From Archivesica marissinica (taxonomy: Eukaryota; Mollusca; Bivalvia; Venerida; Vesicomyidae), in assembly GCA_014843695.1 (NCBI GenBank), contig CM026386.1:10729814-10793813 (forward strand): DNA of 64,000 nt. Direction: 5' to 3'. A program made the translations under genes and the position numbers. The notes under the pieces were generated by a model. That model was not told where the DNA came from and made no database searches. It saw only the letters and a program-made list of their open reading frames with translations. Positions 22,294 to 34,082 of this stretch are shown here, piece by piece. The number at the start of each line of letters is the position of its first letter. The first letter of the stretch is position 1.

Positions 22294-25200
22294 GCATGGC
22301 GAGGTATAAACATGGGAGGTATAAACATGGGAGGTATAAACATGGCGAGGTATAAACATGGCGAGGTATAAACATGGCGAGGTATAAACATGGCGAGGTA
22401 TAAACATGGCGAGGTATAAACATGGCGAGGTATAAACATGGCGAGGTATAAACATGGCGAGGTATAAACATGGCGAGGTATAAACATGGCGAGGTATAAA
22501 CATGGCGAGGTATAAACATGGCGAGGTATAAACATGGCGAGGTATAAACATGGCGCGGTATAAACATGGCGAGGTATAAACATGGCGAGGATAAACATGG
22601 CAGGTATAACATGGGGTATAAACATGGCGGGATAAAATGCCGGTATAAACAAAACACGTATAAACATGGCGAGGTATAAACATGGCGAGGTATGAACATG
22701 GCGAGGTATAAACATGGCACGGTATAAACATGGCGAAGTATAAACATGGCGACGAGGTATAAACATGGCGAGGTATGAACATGGCGAGGTATAAACATGG
22801 TGAGGTATAAACATGGCGCGGTATAAACATGGGGCGGTATAAACATGGCGAGGTATAAACATGGCGAGGTATAAACATGGCGCGGTATAAACATGGCGCG
22901 GTATAAACATGGCGAGGTATAAACATGGCGAGGTATAAACATGGCGAGGTATAAACATGGCGAGGTATAAACATGGCGAGGTATGAACATGGCGCGGTAT
23001 AAACATGGCGGGTAAACATGGGCGGTATAAACATGGGGCGGTATAAACATGGCACAGTATAAACATGGCGAGGTATAAACATGGCGAGGTATGAACATGG
23101 CGAGGTATAAACATGGCACGGTATAAACATGGCGAGTATAAACATGGCGACGAGGTATAAACATGGCGAGGTATGAACATGGCGAGGTATAAACATGGTG
23201 AGGTATAAACATGGCGCGGTATAAACATGGCGAGGTATAAACATGGTGAGGTATGAATATGGGGCGGTATAAACATGGCGTGGTATAAACATGGTGAGGT
23301 ATAAACATGGTGCGGAATAAACATGGCACGGTATACACATGGCGAGGTATAAACATGGCGCGGTATAAACATGGCACGGTATAAACATGACGAGGTATGA
23401 ACATGGCGAGGTATGAACATGGCGAGGTATAAACATGGCGAGGTATAAACATGGCGCGGAATAAACATGGCGAGGTATAAACATGGCACGGTATAAACAT
23501 GGCGAGGTATAAACATGACAAGGTATAAACATGGCACGGTATGAACATGGCGAGGTATAAACATGACACGGTATAAACATGGCACGGTATGAACATGGCG
23601 AGGTATAAACATGGCGAGGTATAAACATGGCACGGCATAAACATGGCGAGGTATAAACATGACAAGGTATAAACATGGCAAGGTATGAACATGGCGAGGT
23701 ATGAACATGGCAAGGTATGAACATGGCACGGTATAAACATGGCGAGGTATGAACATGGCGAGATATGAACATGGCGAGGTATGAACATGGCGAGGTATAA
23801 ACATGGAGAGGTATAAACATGGCGCGGTATAAACATGGCACGGTATGAACATGGCGAGGTATGAACATGGTGAGGTATGAACATGGCACGGTATAAACAT
23901 GGCGAGGTATAAACATGGCACGGTATAAACATGGCAAGGTATAAACATGGCGAGGTATAAACATGGTGAGGTATAAACATGGCGCGGCATAAACATGGGA
24001 GGTATAAACATGGGCGGTAAAACATGGCTCGTATAAACATGGCCGGTATAAACATGGCACGGTATGAACATGGCGAGGTATAAACATGGCGAGGTATAAA
24101 CATGGCGAGGTATGAACATGGCGAGGTATAAACATGGCGCGGTATAAACATGGCGCGGTATAAACATGGGGCGGTATAAACATGGCACAGTATAAACATG
24201 GCGAGGTATAAACATGGCGAGGTATGAACATGGCGAGGTATAAACATGGCACGGTATAAACATGGCGAAGTATAAACATGGCGACGAGGTATAAACATGG
24301 CGAGGTATGAACATGGCGAGGTATAAACATGGTGAGGTATAAACATGGCGCGGTATAAACATGGGGCGGTATAAACATGGCACGGTATAAACATGGCGAG
24401 GTATAAACATGGCGAGGTATGAACATGGCGAGGTATAAACATGGCACGGTATAAACATGGCGAGGTATAAACATGGCGACGAGGTATAAACATGGCGAGG
24501 TATAAATATGGCGAAGTATAAACATGGCACGGTATAAACATGGCGAGGTATAAACATGGCGAGGTATAAACATGGTGAGGTATGAATATGGGGCGGTATA
24601 AACATGGCGTGGTATAAACATGGTGAGGTATAAACATGGTGCGGAATAAACATGGCACGGTATACACATGGCGAGGTATAAACATGGCGCGGTATAAACA
24701 TGGCACGGTATAAACATGACGAGGTATGAACATGGCGAGGTATTAACATGGCGAGGTATAAACATGGCGAGGTATAAACATGGTGCGGAATAAACATGGC
24801 GAGGTATAAACATGGCACGGTATAAACATGGCGAGGTATAAACATGACAAGGTATAAACATGGCACGGTATGAACATGGCGAGGTATAAACATGACACGG
24901 TATAAACATGGCACGGTATGAACATGGCGAGGTATAAACATGGCGAGGTATAAACATGGCGAGGTATAAACATGGCACGGCATAAACATGGCGAGGTATA
25001 AACATGACAAGGTATAAACATGGCAAGGTATAAACATGGCGAGGTATGAACATGGCGAGGTATGAACATGGCAAGGTATGAACATGGCACGGTATAAACA
25101 TGGCGAGGTATGAACATGGCGAGATATGAACATGGCGAGGTATGAACATGGCGAGGTATAAACATGGAGAGGTATAAACATGGCGCGGTATAAACATGGC

Positions 25201-27105
25201 ACGGTATGAACATGGCGAGGTATGAACATGGTGAGGTATGAACATGGCGAGGTATAAACATGGCACGGTATAAACATGGCAAGGTATAAACATGGCGAGG
25301 TATAAACATGGCGAGGTATAAACATGGCGCGGCATAAACATGGAGGTATAAACATGGCGCGGCATAAACATGGCTCGGTATAAACATGGCACGGTATAAA
25401 CATGGCACGGTATGAACATGGCGAGGTATAAACATGGCGAGGTATAAACATGGCGAGGTATGAACATGGCGCGGTATAAACATGGCGCGGTATAAACATG
25501 GCGAGGTATAAACATGGCGAGGTATAAACATGGCGAGGTATAAACATGGCGAGGTATGAACATGGCGAGGTATAAACATGGCACGGTATAAACATGGCGA
25601 AGTATAAACATGGCGACGAGGTATAAACATGGCGAGGTATGAACATGGCGAGGTATAAACATGGTGAGGTATAAACATGGCGCGGTATAAACATGGGGCG
25701 GTATAAACATGGCACGGTATAAACATGGCGAGGTATAAACATGGCGAGGTATAAACATGGCACGGTATAAACATGGCGAGGTATAAACATGGCAAGGTAT
25801 AAACATGGCGAGGTATAAACATGGCGAGGTATAAATATGGCGAAGTATAAACATGGCACGGTATAAACATGGCGAGGTATAAACATGGCGAGGTATAAAC
25901 ATGGTGAGGTATGAATATGGGGCGGTATAAACATGGCGTGGTATAAACATGGTGAGGTATAAACATGGTGCGGAATAAACATGGCACGGTATACACATGG
26001 CGAGGTATAAACATGGCGCGGTATAAACATGGCACGGTATAAACATGACGAGGTATGAACATGGCGAGGTATTAACATGGCGAGGTATAAACATGGCGAG
26101 GTATAAACATGGTGCGGAATAAACATGGCGAGGTATAAACATGGCACGGTATAAACATGGCGAGGTATAAACATGACAAGGTATAAACATGGCACGGTAT
26201 GAACATGGCGAGGTATAAACATGACACGGTATAAACATGGCACGGTATGAACATGGCGAGGTATAAACATGGCGAGGTATAAACATGGCGAGGTATAAAC
26301 ATGGCACGGCATAAACATGGCGAGGTATAAACATGACAAGGTATAAACATGGCAAGGTATGAACATGGCGAGGTATGAACATGGCAAGGTATGAACATGG
26401 CACGGTATAAACATGGCGAGGTATGAACATGGCGAGGTATGAACATGGCGAGGTATGAACATGGCGAGGTATAAACATGGAGAGGTATAAACATGGCGCG
26501 GTATAAACATGGCACGGTATGAACATGGCGAGGTATGAACATGGTGAGGTATGAACATGGCACGGTATAAACATGGCGAGGTATAAACATGGCACGGTAT
26601 AAACATGGCAAGGTATAAACATGGCGAGGTATAAACATGGTGAGGTATAAACATGGCGCGGCATAAACATGGTGAGGTATAAACATGGCGCGGTATAAAC
26701 ATGGCGCGGTATAAACATGGCTCGGTATAAACATGGCACGGTATGAACATGGCGAAGTATAAACATGGCTCGGTATAAACATGGCGCGGTATAAACATGG
26801 CTCGGTATAAACATGGCACGGTATAAACATGGCACGGTATGAACATGGCGAAGTATAAACATGGCGAGGTATAAACATGGCGAGGTATAAACATGGCGCG
26901 GTATAAACATGGCGCGGTATAAACATGGCTCGTATAAACATGGCACGGTATAAACATGGCACGGTATGAACATGGCGCGGTATAAACATGGCGAGGTATG
27001 AACATGGTGAGGCATAAACATGGCGAGTTATAAACATGGCAAGGTATAAACATGGCGAGGTATAAACATGGCACGGTATGAACATGGCGAGGTATAAACA
27101 TGGCA
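22294..27105. repeat. 16-bp satellite, about 300 copies, filling intron 7
   Basis: Unit GGTATAAACATGGCGA with sparse variants (CGCGG, CACGG, TGAGG, TATGAAC). Because 16 is not a multiple of 3 and the minus strand lacks stops, all three minus frames stay open for kilobases. Marker blocks such as GGCACGGTATACACATGG recur at about 23.33, 24.66 and 25.98 kb, indicating a higher-order unit of about 1.33 kb present three times. Confidence 0.97.
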
Positions 27106-27179
27106 TACAGATTTGACATAACTTTAATTATGCATGCTCATTATTTGAAGCGTATTTGAATCCTGGAAAGAATACTTAC

Positions 27180-27243
27180 TTTACTATGTGGATCATGGAA
27201 CATTCTTGTAAAAATTTCGGTTGCTTTCTTCAATTCTATGCGC
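27180..27243 (-). CDS. CLASP: CLASP exon 7, TOG3
   Basis: The acceptor is CTTACAG|GCGCATAG and the donor AGTAAA|GTAAGT (phase 0). It encodes RIELKKATEIFTRMFHDPHS plus a final Lys, equivalent to human RVELKRLCEIFTRMFADPHG followed by K. The split Thr codon AC|G joins it to exon 6. At 64 bp it is the smallest exon found. It is squeezed between a 30-bp satellite upstream and a 4.8 kb 16-bp satellite downstream, and it is the only unique DNA between them. Confidence 0.96.
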
Positions 27244-27388
27244 CTGTAAGTAGAAAGTAGCGAGGGGTCAGTAACAGTATATGCGACAAGTTGCAAGAAT
27301 TAAATGATATCTGCTTGTATACTACACTCTGGTCGGATACCGTTAAGTACCCTAAATTATGACGAACCTTATACAAAACACTCCTAAA

Positions 27389-28253
27389 ATTCTGTGTCTA
27401 GTGCGAGATATCCCGAACAACCTGTGTTTGGAGCGAGATCTCCCGAACCACCTGTGTATGGAGCCAGATCTGCCGAACAACCGGTGTTTGGAGCGAGATC
27501 TCCTGAACAACCTGTGTATGGAGCGAGATCTGCCGAACAACCGGTGTTGGAGCGAGATCTCCCGAACAACTTGTGTCTGGAGCGAGATCTCCCGAACAAC
27601 CTGTGTCTGGAGCGAGATCTGCGGAACAACCTGTGTCTGGAGCAAGATCTGCCGAACAACCTGTGTCTGGAGCGAGATCTGCCGAACAACCTGTGTTTGG
27701 AGCGAGATCTCCCGAACAACCTGTGTCTGGAGCAAGATATGCCGAAACAACCTGTGTTTGGAGCGAGATCTCTCGAACAACCTGTGTCTGGAGTGAGATC
27801 TGATGAACAAGCTGTGTCTGGAGCGAGATCTCTCGAACAACCTGTGTCTGGAGCGAGATCTCTCGAACAACCTGTGTCTGGAGTGAGATCTCTCGAACAA
27901 CCTGTGTTTGGAGCGAGATCTCCCGAACAACCGGTGTTTGGAGCGAGATCTCTCGAACAACCGGTGTTTGGAGCGAGATCTCCCGAAAAACCTGTGTCTG
28001 GAGCGATATCTCCCGAATAACCTGTGTTTGGAGCAAGATCTCTCGAACAACCTGTGTCTGGAGCGAGATTTCCCGAACAACCTGTGTCTGGAGCGAGATC
28101 TCCCGAACAACCTGTGTCTGGAGCAAGAACTCCCGAACAACCTGTGTCTGGAGCGAGATCTCCCGAACAACCTGTGTCTGGAGCGAGATCTCCCGAATAA
28201 CCTGTGTTTGGAGCGAGATCTCTCGAACAACCTGTGTCTGGAGCGAGATTTCC
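27389..28253. repeat. 30-bp satellite, about 29 copies, filling intron 6
   Basis: Unit CGAACAACCTGTGTCTGGAG + CGAGATCTCC. Each copy contains a BglII-type AGATCT palindrome. Period 30 keeps several frames open, so long ORFs here are artefacts. Confidence 0.96.
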
Positions 28254-28287
28254 CGGATTTTTATCATTTTTGCAATGTCTTCTCTTT

Positions 28288-28330
28288 GTGATTCCCTTGG
28301 CTGGCTACTTAAGACAGGTTTGACTGTACA
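28288..28330. mobile_element. P7 end fragment
   Basis: GATTCCCTTGGCTGGCTACT followed by TAAGACAGGTTTGACTGTA matches the right end of the 37.5 kb copy. Confidence 0.6.
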
Positions 28331-28356
28331 TGTATATGCTTAATTCATGTACTTAC

Positions 28357-28460
28357 GTTAAAAATCTGTTTTGTCGAAGTAATTTCTGCAAACTAACAAC
28401 ACCTTCCTTTCTATCTTGATAGGAGCTACTCTGTAACAAGGCAAGAATTTCTCCCATATC
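28357..28460 (-). CDS. CLASP: CLASP exon 6, start of TOG3
   Basis: The acceptor is ACATTGCAG|GATATG and the donor TTTAAC|GTAAGT (phase 2). It encodes DMGEILALLQSSSYQDRKEG, then VVSLQKLLRQNRFL. This aligns with human DVAEVLNRCASSNWSERKEG and LLGLQNLLKNQRTL, the first HEAT repeat of TOG3. A perfect TTCTAAT branch-point consensus sits 25 nt upstream of the acceptor and is repeated five times in the intron. The exon is 104 bp. Confidence 0.96.
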
Positions 28461-28470
28461 CTGCAATGTA

Positions 28471-28620
28471 GAACGAATGCAACATTAGAATGTGGCTACC
28501 ATGCAACATTAGAACATGGATACCATGGCTACCATGCAACATTAGAACATGTCTACCATGCAACATTAGAACATGACTATCGTGGCTACCATGCAACATT
28601 AGAACGTGGCTACCATGGTT
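28471..28620. repeat. Array of five branch-point-like motifs upstream of exon 6
   Basis: ATGCAACATTAGAA occurs five times with variable spacers (ACATGGATACC, ACATGTCTACC and similar). In transcript sense each reads TTCTAATGTTGCAT, where TTCTAAT fits the branch-point consensus TNCTRAY. The nearest copy puts the branch A 25 nt from the exon-6 acceptor. Confidence 0.85.
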
Positions 28621-28972
28621 ACACATCACTGTAAAGTTTGTATACTGGTATATAACACATCGAAATCAAAATGTACACAAAATAATTAACACAGATTTCA
28701 TGCAAACTGGACAATAAGATGAATAATTTTCAGGGTGCATCGCAAAACTGTTGTAACTGTATATAGCTAAAGAAGGCGATACAACAGTTTCCCAGTGCAT
28801 CCTCCGCACGATTGCATTATATGACAGGGCAAATCATGGTGCGTTTGTAAGCACATATTTTCGTGATTCATAGCGAGCGTTTCGTTCATTCACCGAAGAT
28901 TATTTGCTGGTATTGGACTAACTAACATATGAAACCATGTCCTATGAGATCCCATTTTTACATTAACTACAG
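28621..28972. other. Intron 5 stretch without recognised feature
   Basis: Unique sequence. A short palindromic pair, CAAAACTGTTGTAACTGTAT / ATACAACAGTTTC, lies near 28.74-28.79 kb. Confidence 0.5.
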
Positions 28973-29552
28973 GCCCGGAGGTTATAAATCTTTTCTCCAA
29001 TCTCAAAACTCACGTCTCAAGCTTTCAATTGGTGCAGCCGAGTTTAAAACACTGTCGTGATGTCATACCTTTGTACTTGCAGTCTCATTATTATTAATAT
29101 TGGACTGGCCTGGAGGTTATAAAACGTTTCTCCAATCTTAAAACTCAGTCTCAATCGTCTGATTGGTTCACCTTACAGTAACACTCAGAATCAACCAATC
29201 AGATCACTTGAGCTTGAGATCTGAAATTTTATAACCTCGGGGCCAGGTGTCAAAAGGCCAGAGTATTATATTAAATACTAAGCGTAAATGTACGAAATTA
29301 ACAATTTTAATTATAAGGATCTTGTTATATAAGTGTGTGTTTTAAGTAAGATATAAGACTCAAACGGATCCAATATGTAAAATATTGGTACTGTCTTCGG
29401 TGCTATGCACCTCACCTCACCTCACACAGTCCAATATTATACATATTGGATGGTTTTCGGCTTATATCTTATACATAAATTACATAATCTACCAATCAAA
29501 TTACTTGAGCTCGAGTTTGGAATCGAGGAAAGTTTTATAACCTCGGGGCCTG
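28973..29552. mobile_element. Three-level nested MITEs: P5 containing P6 containing P5
   Basis: The left half of a P5 (28973-29046) is followed by P6 sequence (AACACTGTCGTGATGTCATA). This P6 is broken at ATATTGGACTGG by a complete P5 (about 29106-29250) and resumes at CAAAAGGCCAGAGT. The right half of the outer P5 (GAAAGTTTTATAACCTCGGG) ends near 29552. The uninterrupted P6 at 3.43 kb shows the join. Confidence 0.8.
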
Positions 29553-29684
29553 GTCTAGATTCTTAACTGTTTTGTTATTGCTCCTGAAGAAAACGAACAT
29601 GGACGAAACATTGAATTAAATTTATTGACTTAATATTGGAGTTTGTTCATCATTTCAAGATATAAAAAAAATTATTCGCCGTCG

Positions 29685-29885
29685 TGTTTCGCTTCAGGTG
29701 CGAAAGGACTGGAGACCCAGATGTAGCCCATTACGATTGTGCTCTTAGGCAATGAATTTAATTTCCACATTGCACCTTCTCTCTCCCTCGTGGCGATGCA
29801 TTCCATCAGGAATGAGGTCACGAGAGTGATTAATATTATGCGTTGAAGGAACTTGTTTCGCAATTGAGCTAAAATTTGCATAAAG
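29685..29885 (+). mobile_element. SINE family B, head truncated
   Basis: TTCGCTTCAGGTGCGAAAGG, then GGCGATGCATTCCATCAGGA and TTTCGCAATTGAGC. Confidence 0.8.
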
Positions 29886-29957
29886 TAAGATATATCGACA
29901 TTTTTCATAATTGTGCAGAATTCTGGCTTACTACTACAAATATAAATATAAAGCAAC

Positions 29958-30505
29958 ACCATTTTGCAGATACACCATTTTGCAGATACACCATTTTGCA
30001 CCATTTTGCAGATACATCATTTTGCAGATACATCATTTTGCAGATACACCATTTTGCAGATACACCATTTTGCAGATACATCATTTTGCAGATACATCAT
30101 TTTGCAGATACACCATTTTGCAGATACACCATTTTGCAGATACACCATTTTGCAGATACACCATTTTGCAGATACATCATTTTGCAGATACACCATTTTG
30201 CAGATACATCATGTTGCAGATACATCATTTTTGCAGATACATCATTTTGCAGATACACCATTTGCAGATACACCATTTTGCAGATACATCATTTTGCAGA
30301 TACATCATTTTGCAGATACACCATTTTGCAGATACACCATTTTGCAGATACACCATTTTGCAGATACACCATTTTGCAGATACATCATTTTGCAGATACC
30401 ATTTTGCAGATACATCATTTTACAGATACACCATTTTGCAGATACATCATTTTGCAGATACACCATTTTGCAGATACACCATTTTGCAGATACATCATTT
30501 TTGCA
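29958..30505. repeat. 16-bp tandem array (about 34 copies)
   Basis: Unit CATTTTGCAGATACAC, alternating ACAC/ACAT. All three plus frames are open for the same reason as in the 22-27 kb array. Each copy has TTTTGCAG, an acceptor-like string antisense to the gene. Confidence 0.95.
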
Positions 30506-30567
30506 CATTGTGATTTTTTTTATTTATTGATTTTTGTGTGTGATTTTGTAGCAACAATTCTCCTAAT

Positions 30568-31140
30568 AATGTAACAATAAAACAATGCACATTTTAGCAA
30601 GCTAGCACAGACGAGCAGCTTACAGCTTGCTGTAATACAACAATAAAACAATGCACATTTTAGCAAGCTAGCACAGACGAGCAGCTTACAGCTTGCTGTA
30701 ATACAACAATAAAACAATGCACATTTTAGCAAGCTAGCACAGACGAGCAGCTTACAGCTTGCTGTAATACAACAATAAAACAATGCACATTTTAGCAAGG
30801 TAGCACAGACGAGCAGCTTACAGCTTGCTGTAATACAACAATAAAACAATGCACATTTTAGCAAGCTAGCACAGACGAGCAGCTTACAGCTTGCTGTAAT
30901 ACAACAATAAAACAATGCACATTTTAGCAAGCTAGCACAGACGAGTAGCTTACAGCTTGCTGTAATACAACAATAAAACAATGCACATTTTAGCAAGCTA
31001 ACACAGACTGGCTGGCAGCTTACAGCTTGCTGTAATACAACAATAAAACAATGCACATTTTAGCAAGCTAGCACAGACGAGCAGCTTACAGCTTGCTGTA
31101 ATACAACAATAAAACAATGCACATTTTAGCAAGCTAGCAC
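30568..31140. repeat. 66-bp tandem array (about 8.7 copies) with a hairpin in each unit
   Basis: Unit contains TTTTAGCAAGCTAGCACAG and CAGCTTACAGCTTGCTGTAA. AGCAAGCT and AGCTTGCT are complementary arms about 20 bases apart. Period 66 gives a 22-residue repeat ORF on the minus strand that is not a gene. Confidence 0.94.
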
Positions 31141-31269
31141 ATTTCAAGTGGCAAGTAGATACAAGGTTTGAGAGTAGATGTTGTGCAAAGCTAGTGGTCG
31201 TCAGGTCCACCTGTTGGACTGCCCTAGTTTAAACAGTAGAATGCCAGTGGTAACAGGACAACACTGGTT

Positions 31270-31490
31270 CAGTATGTAGTGTGCATACAGTCAGTATGTA
31301 GTGTGCATACAGTCAGTATGTAGTGTGCATACAGTCAGTATGTGGTGTGCATACAGTCAGTATGTGGTGTGCATACAGTCAGTATGTGGTGTGCATACAG
31401 TCAGTATGTGGTGTGCATACAGTCAGTATGTAGTGTGCATACAGTCAGTATGTAGTGTGCATACAATCAGTATGTAGTGTGCATACAGTC
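31270..31490. repeat. 22-bp tandem array (10 copies)
   Basis: Unit CAGTCAGTATGTAGTGTGCA + TA, with TAG/TGG variants in a central block. Confidence 0.94.
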
Positions 31491-31775
31491 CACAGGCACC
31501 AGACACACAAAAAACCGACAAAATTGAAACATGCATGCAGAAACATCGACGAGAAACTAGGTAAAAACGACCAGATCACTGATATGCCCTCGTGGTCCCG
31601 ACCGGAAGACCTTATTCTATCAACAAATACTTTTTATTTCATGATGATCGGTCAAATAACACCAGAATGGCACATTGTTTCATCGTGAACAGCAGAACAT
31701 GCAATGTTGTCATTTTGGCTGGGCATTCGGTTTTTGACAATATCCGATGTGAATGAGTGCTGTTTTCTCATTAAC

Positions 31776-31917
31776 TTAAGGCAGGGTAATGTAGAACATA
31801 ATAACTAGCACATGGTAAGGTACCTGAACTTAGGACAGGGTAATGTAGAACCTAATAACTAACACATGGTAAGGTACCTGAACTTAGGACAGGGTAATGT
31901 AGAACATAATAATTAGC
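31776..31917. repeat. 54-bp array, about 2.5 copies
   Basis: GACAGGGTAATGTAGAACAT ... GGTAAGGTACCTGAACTTAG. Confidence 0.85.
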
Positions 31918-32030
31918 ACAAGTGTGCTCTAATCATAACATAGAACAAACAAATTAACATGCACAGCAAGTAACACACCTTCTCAACAAGAGCATTACCA
32001 ATAGCTTCCAGAGCTATAAACATATAACTG

Positions 32031-32274
32031 TTAACCCTTTCAACACGACAGACCTCTAAATTGGCTTACAAAAAAGTGTAGATCCAGATGAGCCGGCTCG
32101 TGATGAGCCGTCTCATCAGGATCTGCACTTTTTTCAAGTAATATAACTATTTTTAGAAAAAATATATACCCATTTTGATAAATGAACTGATCCAAATGTA
32201 ATTTTGTTATTAATTTATTGGTCTAAAAATATCATGGACCAGTCCACGTCAGTTATTGGTGTTGAATGGGTTAA
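32031..32274. mobile_element. TTAA MITE family P1
   Basis: TTAACCCTTTCAACACGACA ... GGTGTTGAATGGGTTAA, with central GAGCCGGCTCGTGATGAGCC. Confidence 0.87.
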
Positions 32275-32651
32275 AGTAAGACAATGATCAAATGTTGTGG
32301 GTTGATGTGGAGTAACAGTGATTTGTAGTTTATTAAGGATGGCAACGACACCTACGAGTATTCGAGTACTTGGAAGAACGATAACCCAGTTTTCGGAAAC
32401 AAAATTACCTGCAAAAACAGTTTGTACGTGTCACCAATGCCAATTGTCACCAATGCCAATTGTTCCTTTCAATTATCTTAATCCGAGACCATATCCGGGA
32501 GATAACTAATCCACACGATGAACCATAAGTGTGAAAATAACCCTTGTTTACAGGTATTCTTTCAATAACCAAGTCAACAGTTTGACATTATTGGCTGGTG
32601 GTTATGCCGCTTAATATATACTTTGTCGCTTAAGATGACGAAAAACCAAAT

Positions 32652-33590
32652 AAAATGACTTAAAATAACAATGAAATATAATGCATGAAATATCCGGTGA
32701 AATTAACAATGAAATATAATGCATGAAATATCGGGTGAAAATAACAATGAAATATGTTGCATGATATATCCGGTGAAATTAACAATGAAATATGTTGCAT
32801 GAAATATCCAGTGAAATTAACAATGAAATATGTTGCATGATATATCCGGTGAAATTAACAATGAAATATGATGCATGAAATATCCGGTGAAAATAACAAT
32901 GAAATATGTTGCATGAAATATCCGGTGAAAATAACAATGAAATATGTTGCATGAAATATCCGGTGAAAATAACAATGAAATATGTTGCATGAAATATCCG
33001 GTGAAATTAACAATGAAATATGTTGCATGAAATATCCGGTGAAATTAACAATGAAATATGTTGCATGAAATATCCGGTGAAATTAACAATGAAATATGTT
33101 GCATGAAATATCCGGTGAAAATAACAATGAAATATGTTGCATGAAATATCCGGTGAAAATAACAATGAAATATGTTGCATGAAATATCCGGTGAAATTAA
33201 CAATGAAATATGTTGCATGAAATATCCGGTGAAATTAACAATGAAATATGTTGCATGAAATATCCGGTGAAATTAACAATGAAATATGTTGCATGAAATA
33301 TCCGGTGAAAATAACAATGAAATATGTTGCATGAAATATCCGGTGAAAATAACAATGAAATATGTTGCATGAAATATCCGGTGAAATTAACAATGAAATA
33401 TGTTGCATGATATATCCGGTGAAAATAACAATGAAATATGTTGCATGAAATATCCGGTGAAATTAACAATGAAATATGTTGCATGAAATATCCAGTGAAA
33501 TTAACAATGAAATATCCAGTGAAATTAACAATGAAATATGTTGCATGAAATATCCGGTGAAAATAACAATGAAATATGTTGCATGATATA
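32652..33590. repeat. 38-bp tandem array (about 24 copies)
   Basis: Unit AACAATGAAATATGTTGCAT + GAAATATCCGGTGAAATT, with AAAT/AATT alternation in blocks. One unit near 33.52 kb is shortened. Confidence 0.95.
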
Positions 33591-34082
33591 TCAATACAAT
33601 TGTATCGCAACGACACAATTCTAATGAAATTCCACGACATATTACAAGAGGTTCTTTTTTCAAATAAGAAATTACAATTATTTGAGCTATTTATAGCCTT
33701 TATTTTACCCAGCATGCAGAGCTAATAAAAAAAACAGGTTACCTAACAGACAACCTAAATCAAGCTAAGCACTAGGCTAAAAAGTCTCTTTTTTAACTAA
33801 CAGTAGTAACTAACTATACCCCTGCAGCTTAAATCCCCGTGACACAATCTTGCAAGCTACTTTGTAGCCCCTAATCCTTCAACCAAAATCCATCCACCAG
33901 ACCCTATCACTCCACATTATGCACATAGCAAAGGAACAAAGAATTAACTCCCTACCTTTTTTCTCATCTAGGGGATTAAAACAAGCGAAATGATAATTAT
34001 ATAAACAATGACATCACTAAGTTCTAAATCAACAAAATAAGTAATATCTCGAAGCGGAAGAGATAATGTAGACTGGGATGAC
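33591..34082. other. Intron 5 stretch without recognised feature
   Basis: Unique AT-rich DNA left of the inverted TOG2 exon. I looked for other plus-strand TOG2 exons here and saw none. Confidence 0.5.

Noticed and set aside
22268..27119. Minus-strand ORFs of 344-1614 codons with MFIPRHVYTSPCLYLA-type repeats
   Set aside because: Pure translation of a 16-bp satellite; all three frames are open, so there is no frame-specific constraint. It lies wholly inside a CLASP intron.
27352..28267. ORFs on both strands with RSRSRHRLFG or ARSPEQPV repeats
   Set aside because: Product of the 30-bp satellite (period divisible by 3); open on both strands at once.
29876..30574. Cys/His-rich repeat ORFs
   Set aside because: 16-bp array read in three frames; the zinc-finger-like spacing is accidental.
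30520..31056. 22-residue repeat ORF (KCALFYCCITASCKLLVCAS)
   Set aside because: 66-bp tandem array; it lacks a promoter, splice context or non-repeat domain.
31455..31688. Plus-strand ORF of 77 codons after the 22-bp array
   Set aside because: Its start lies in the array; no recognised similarity.
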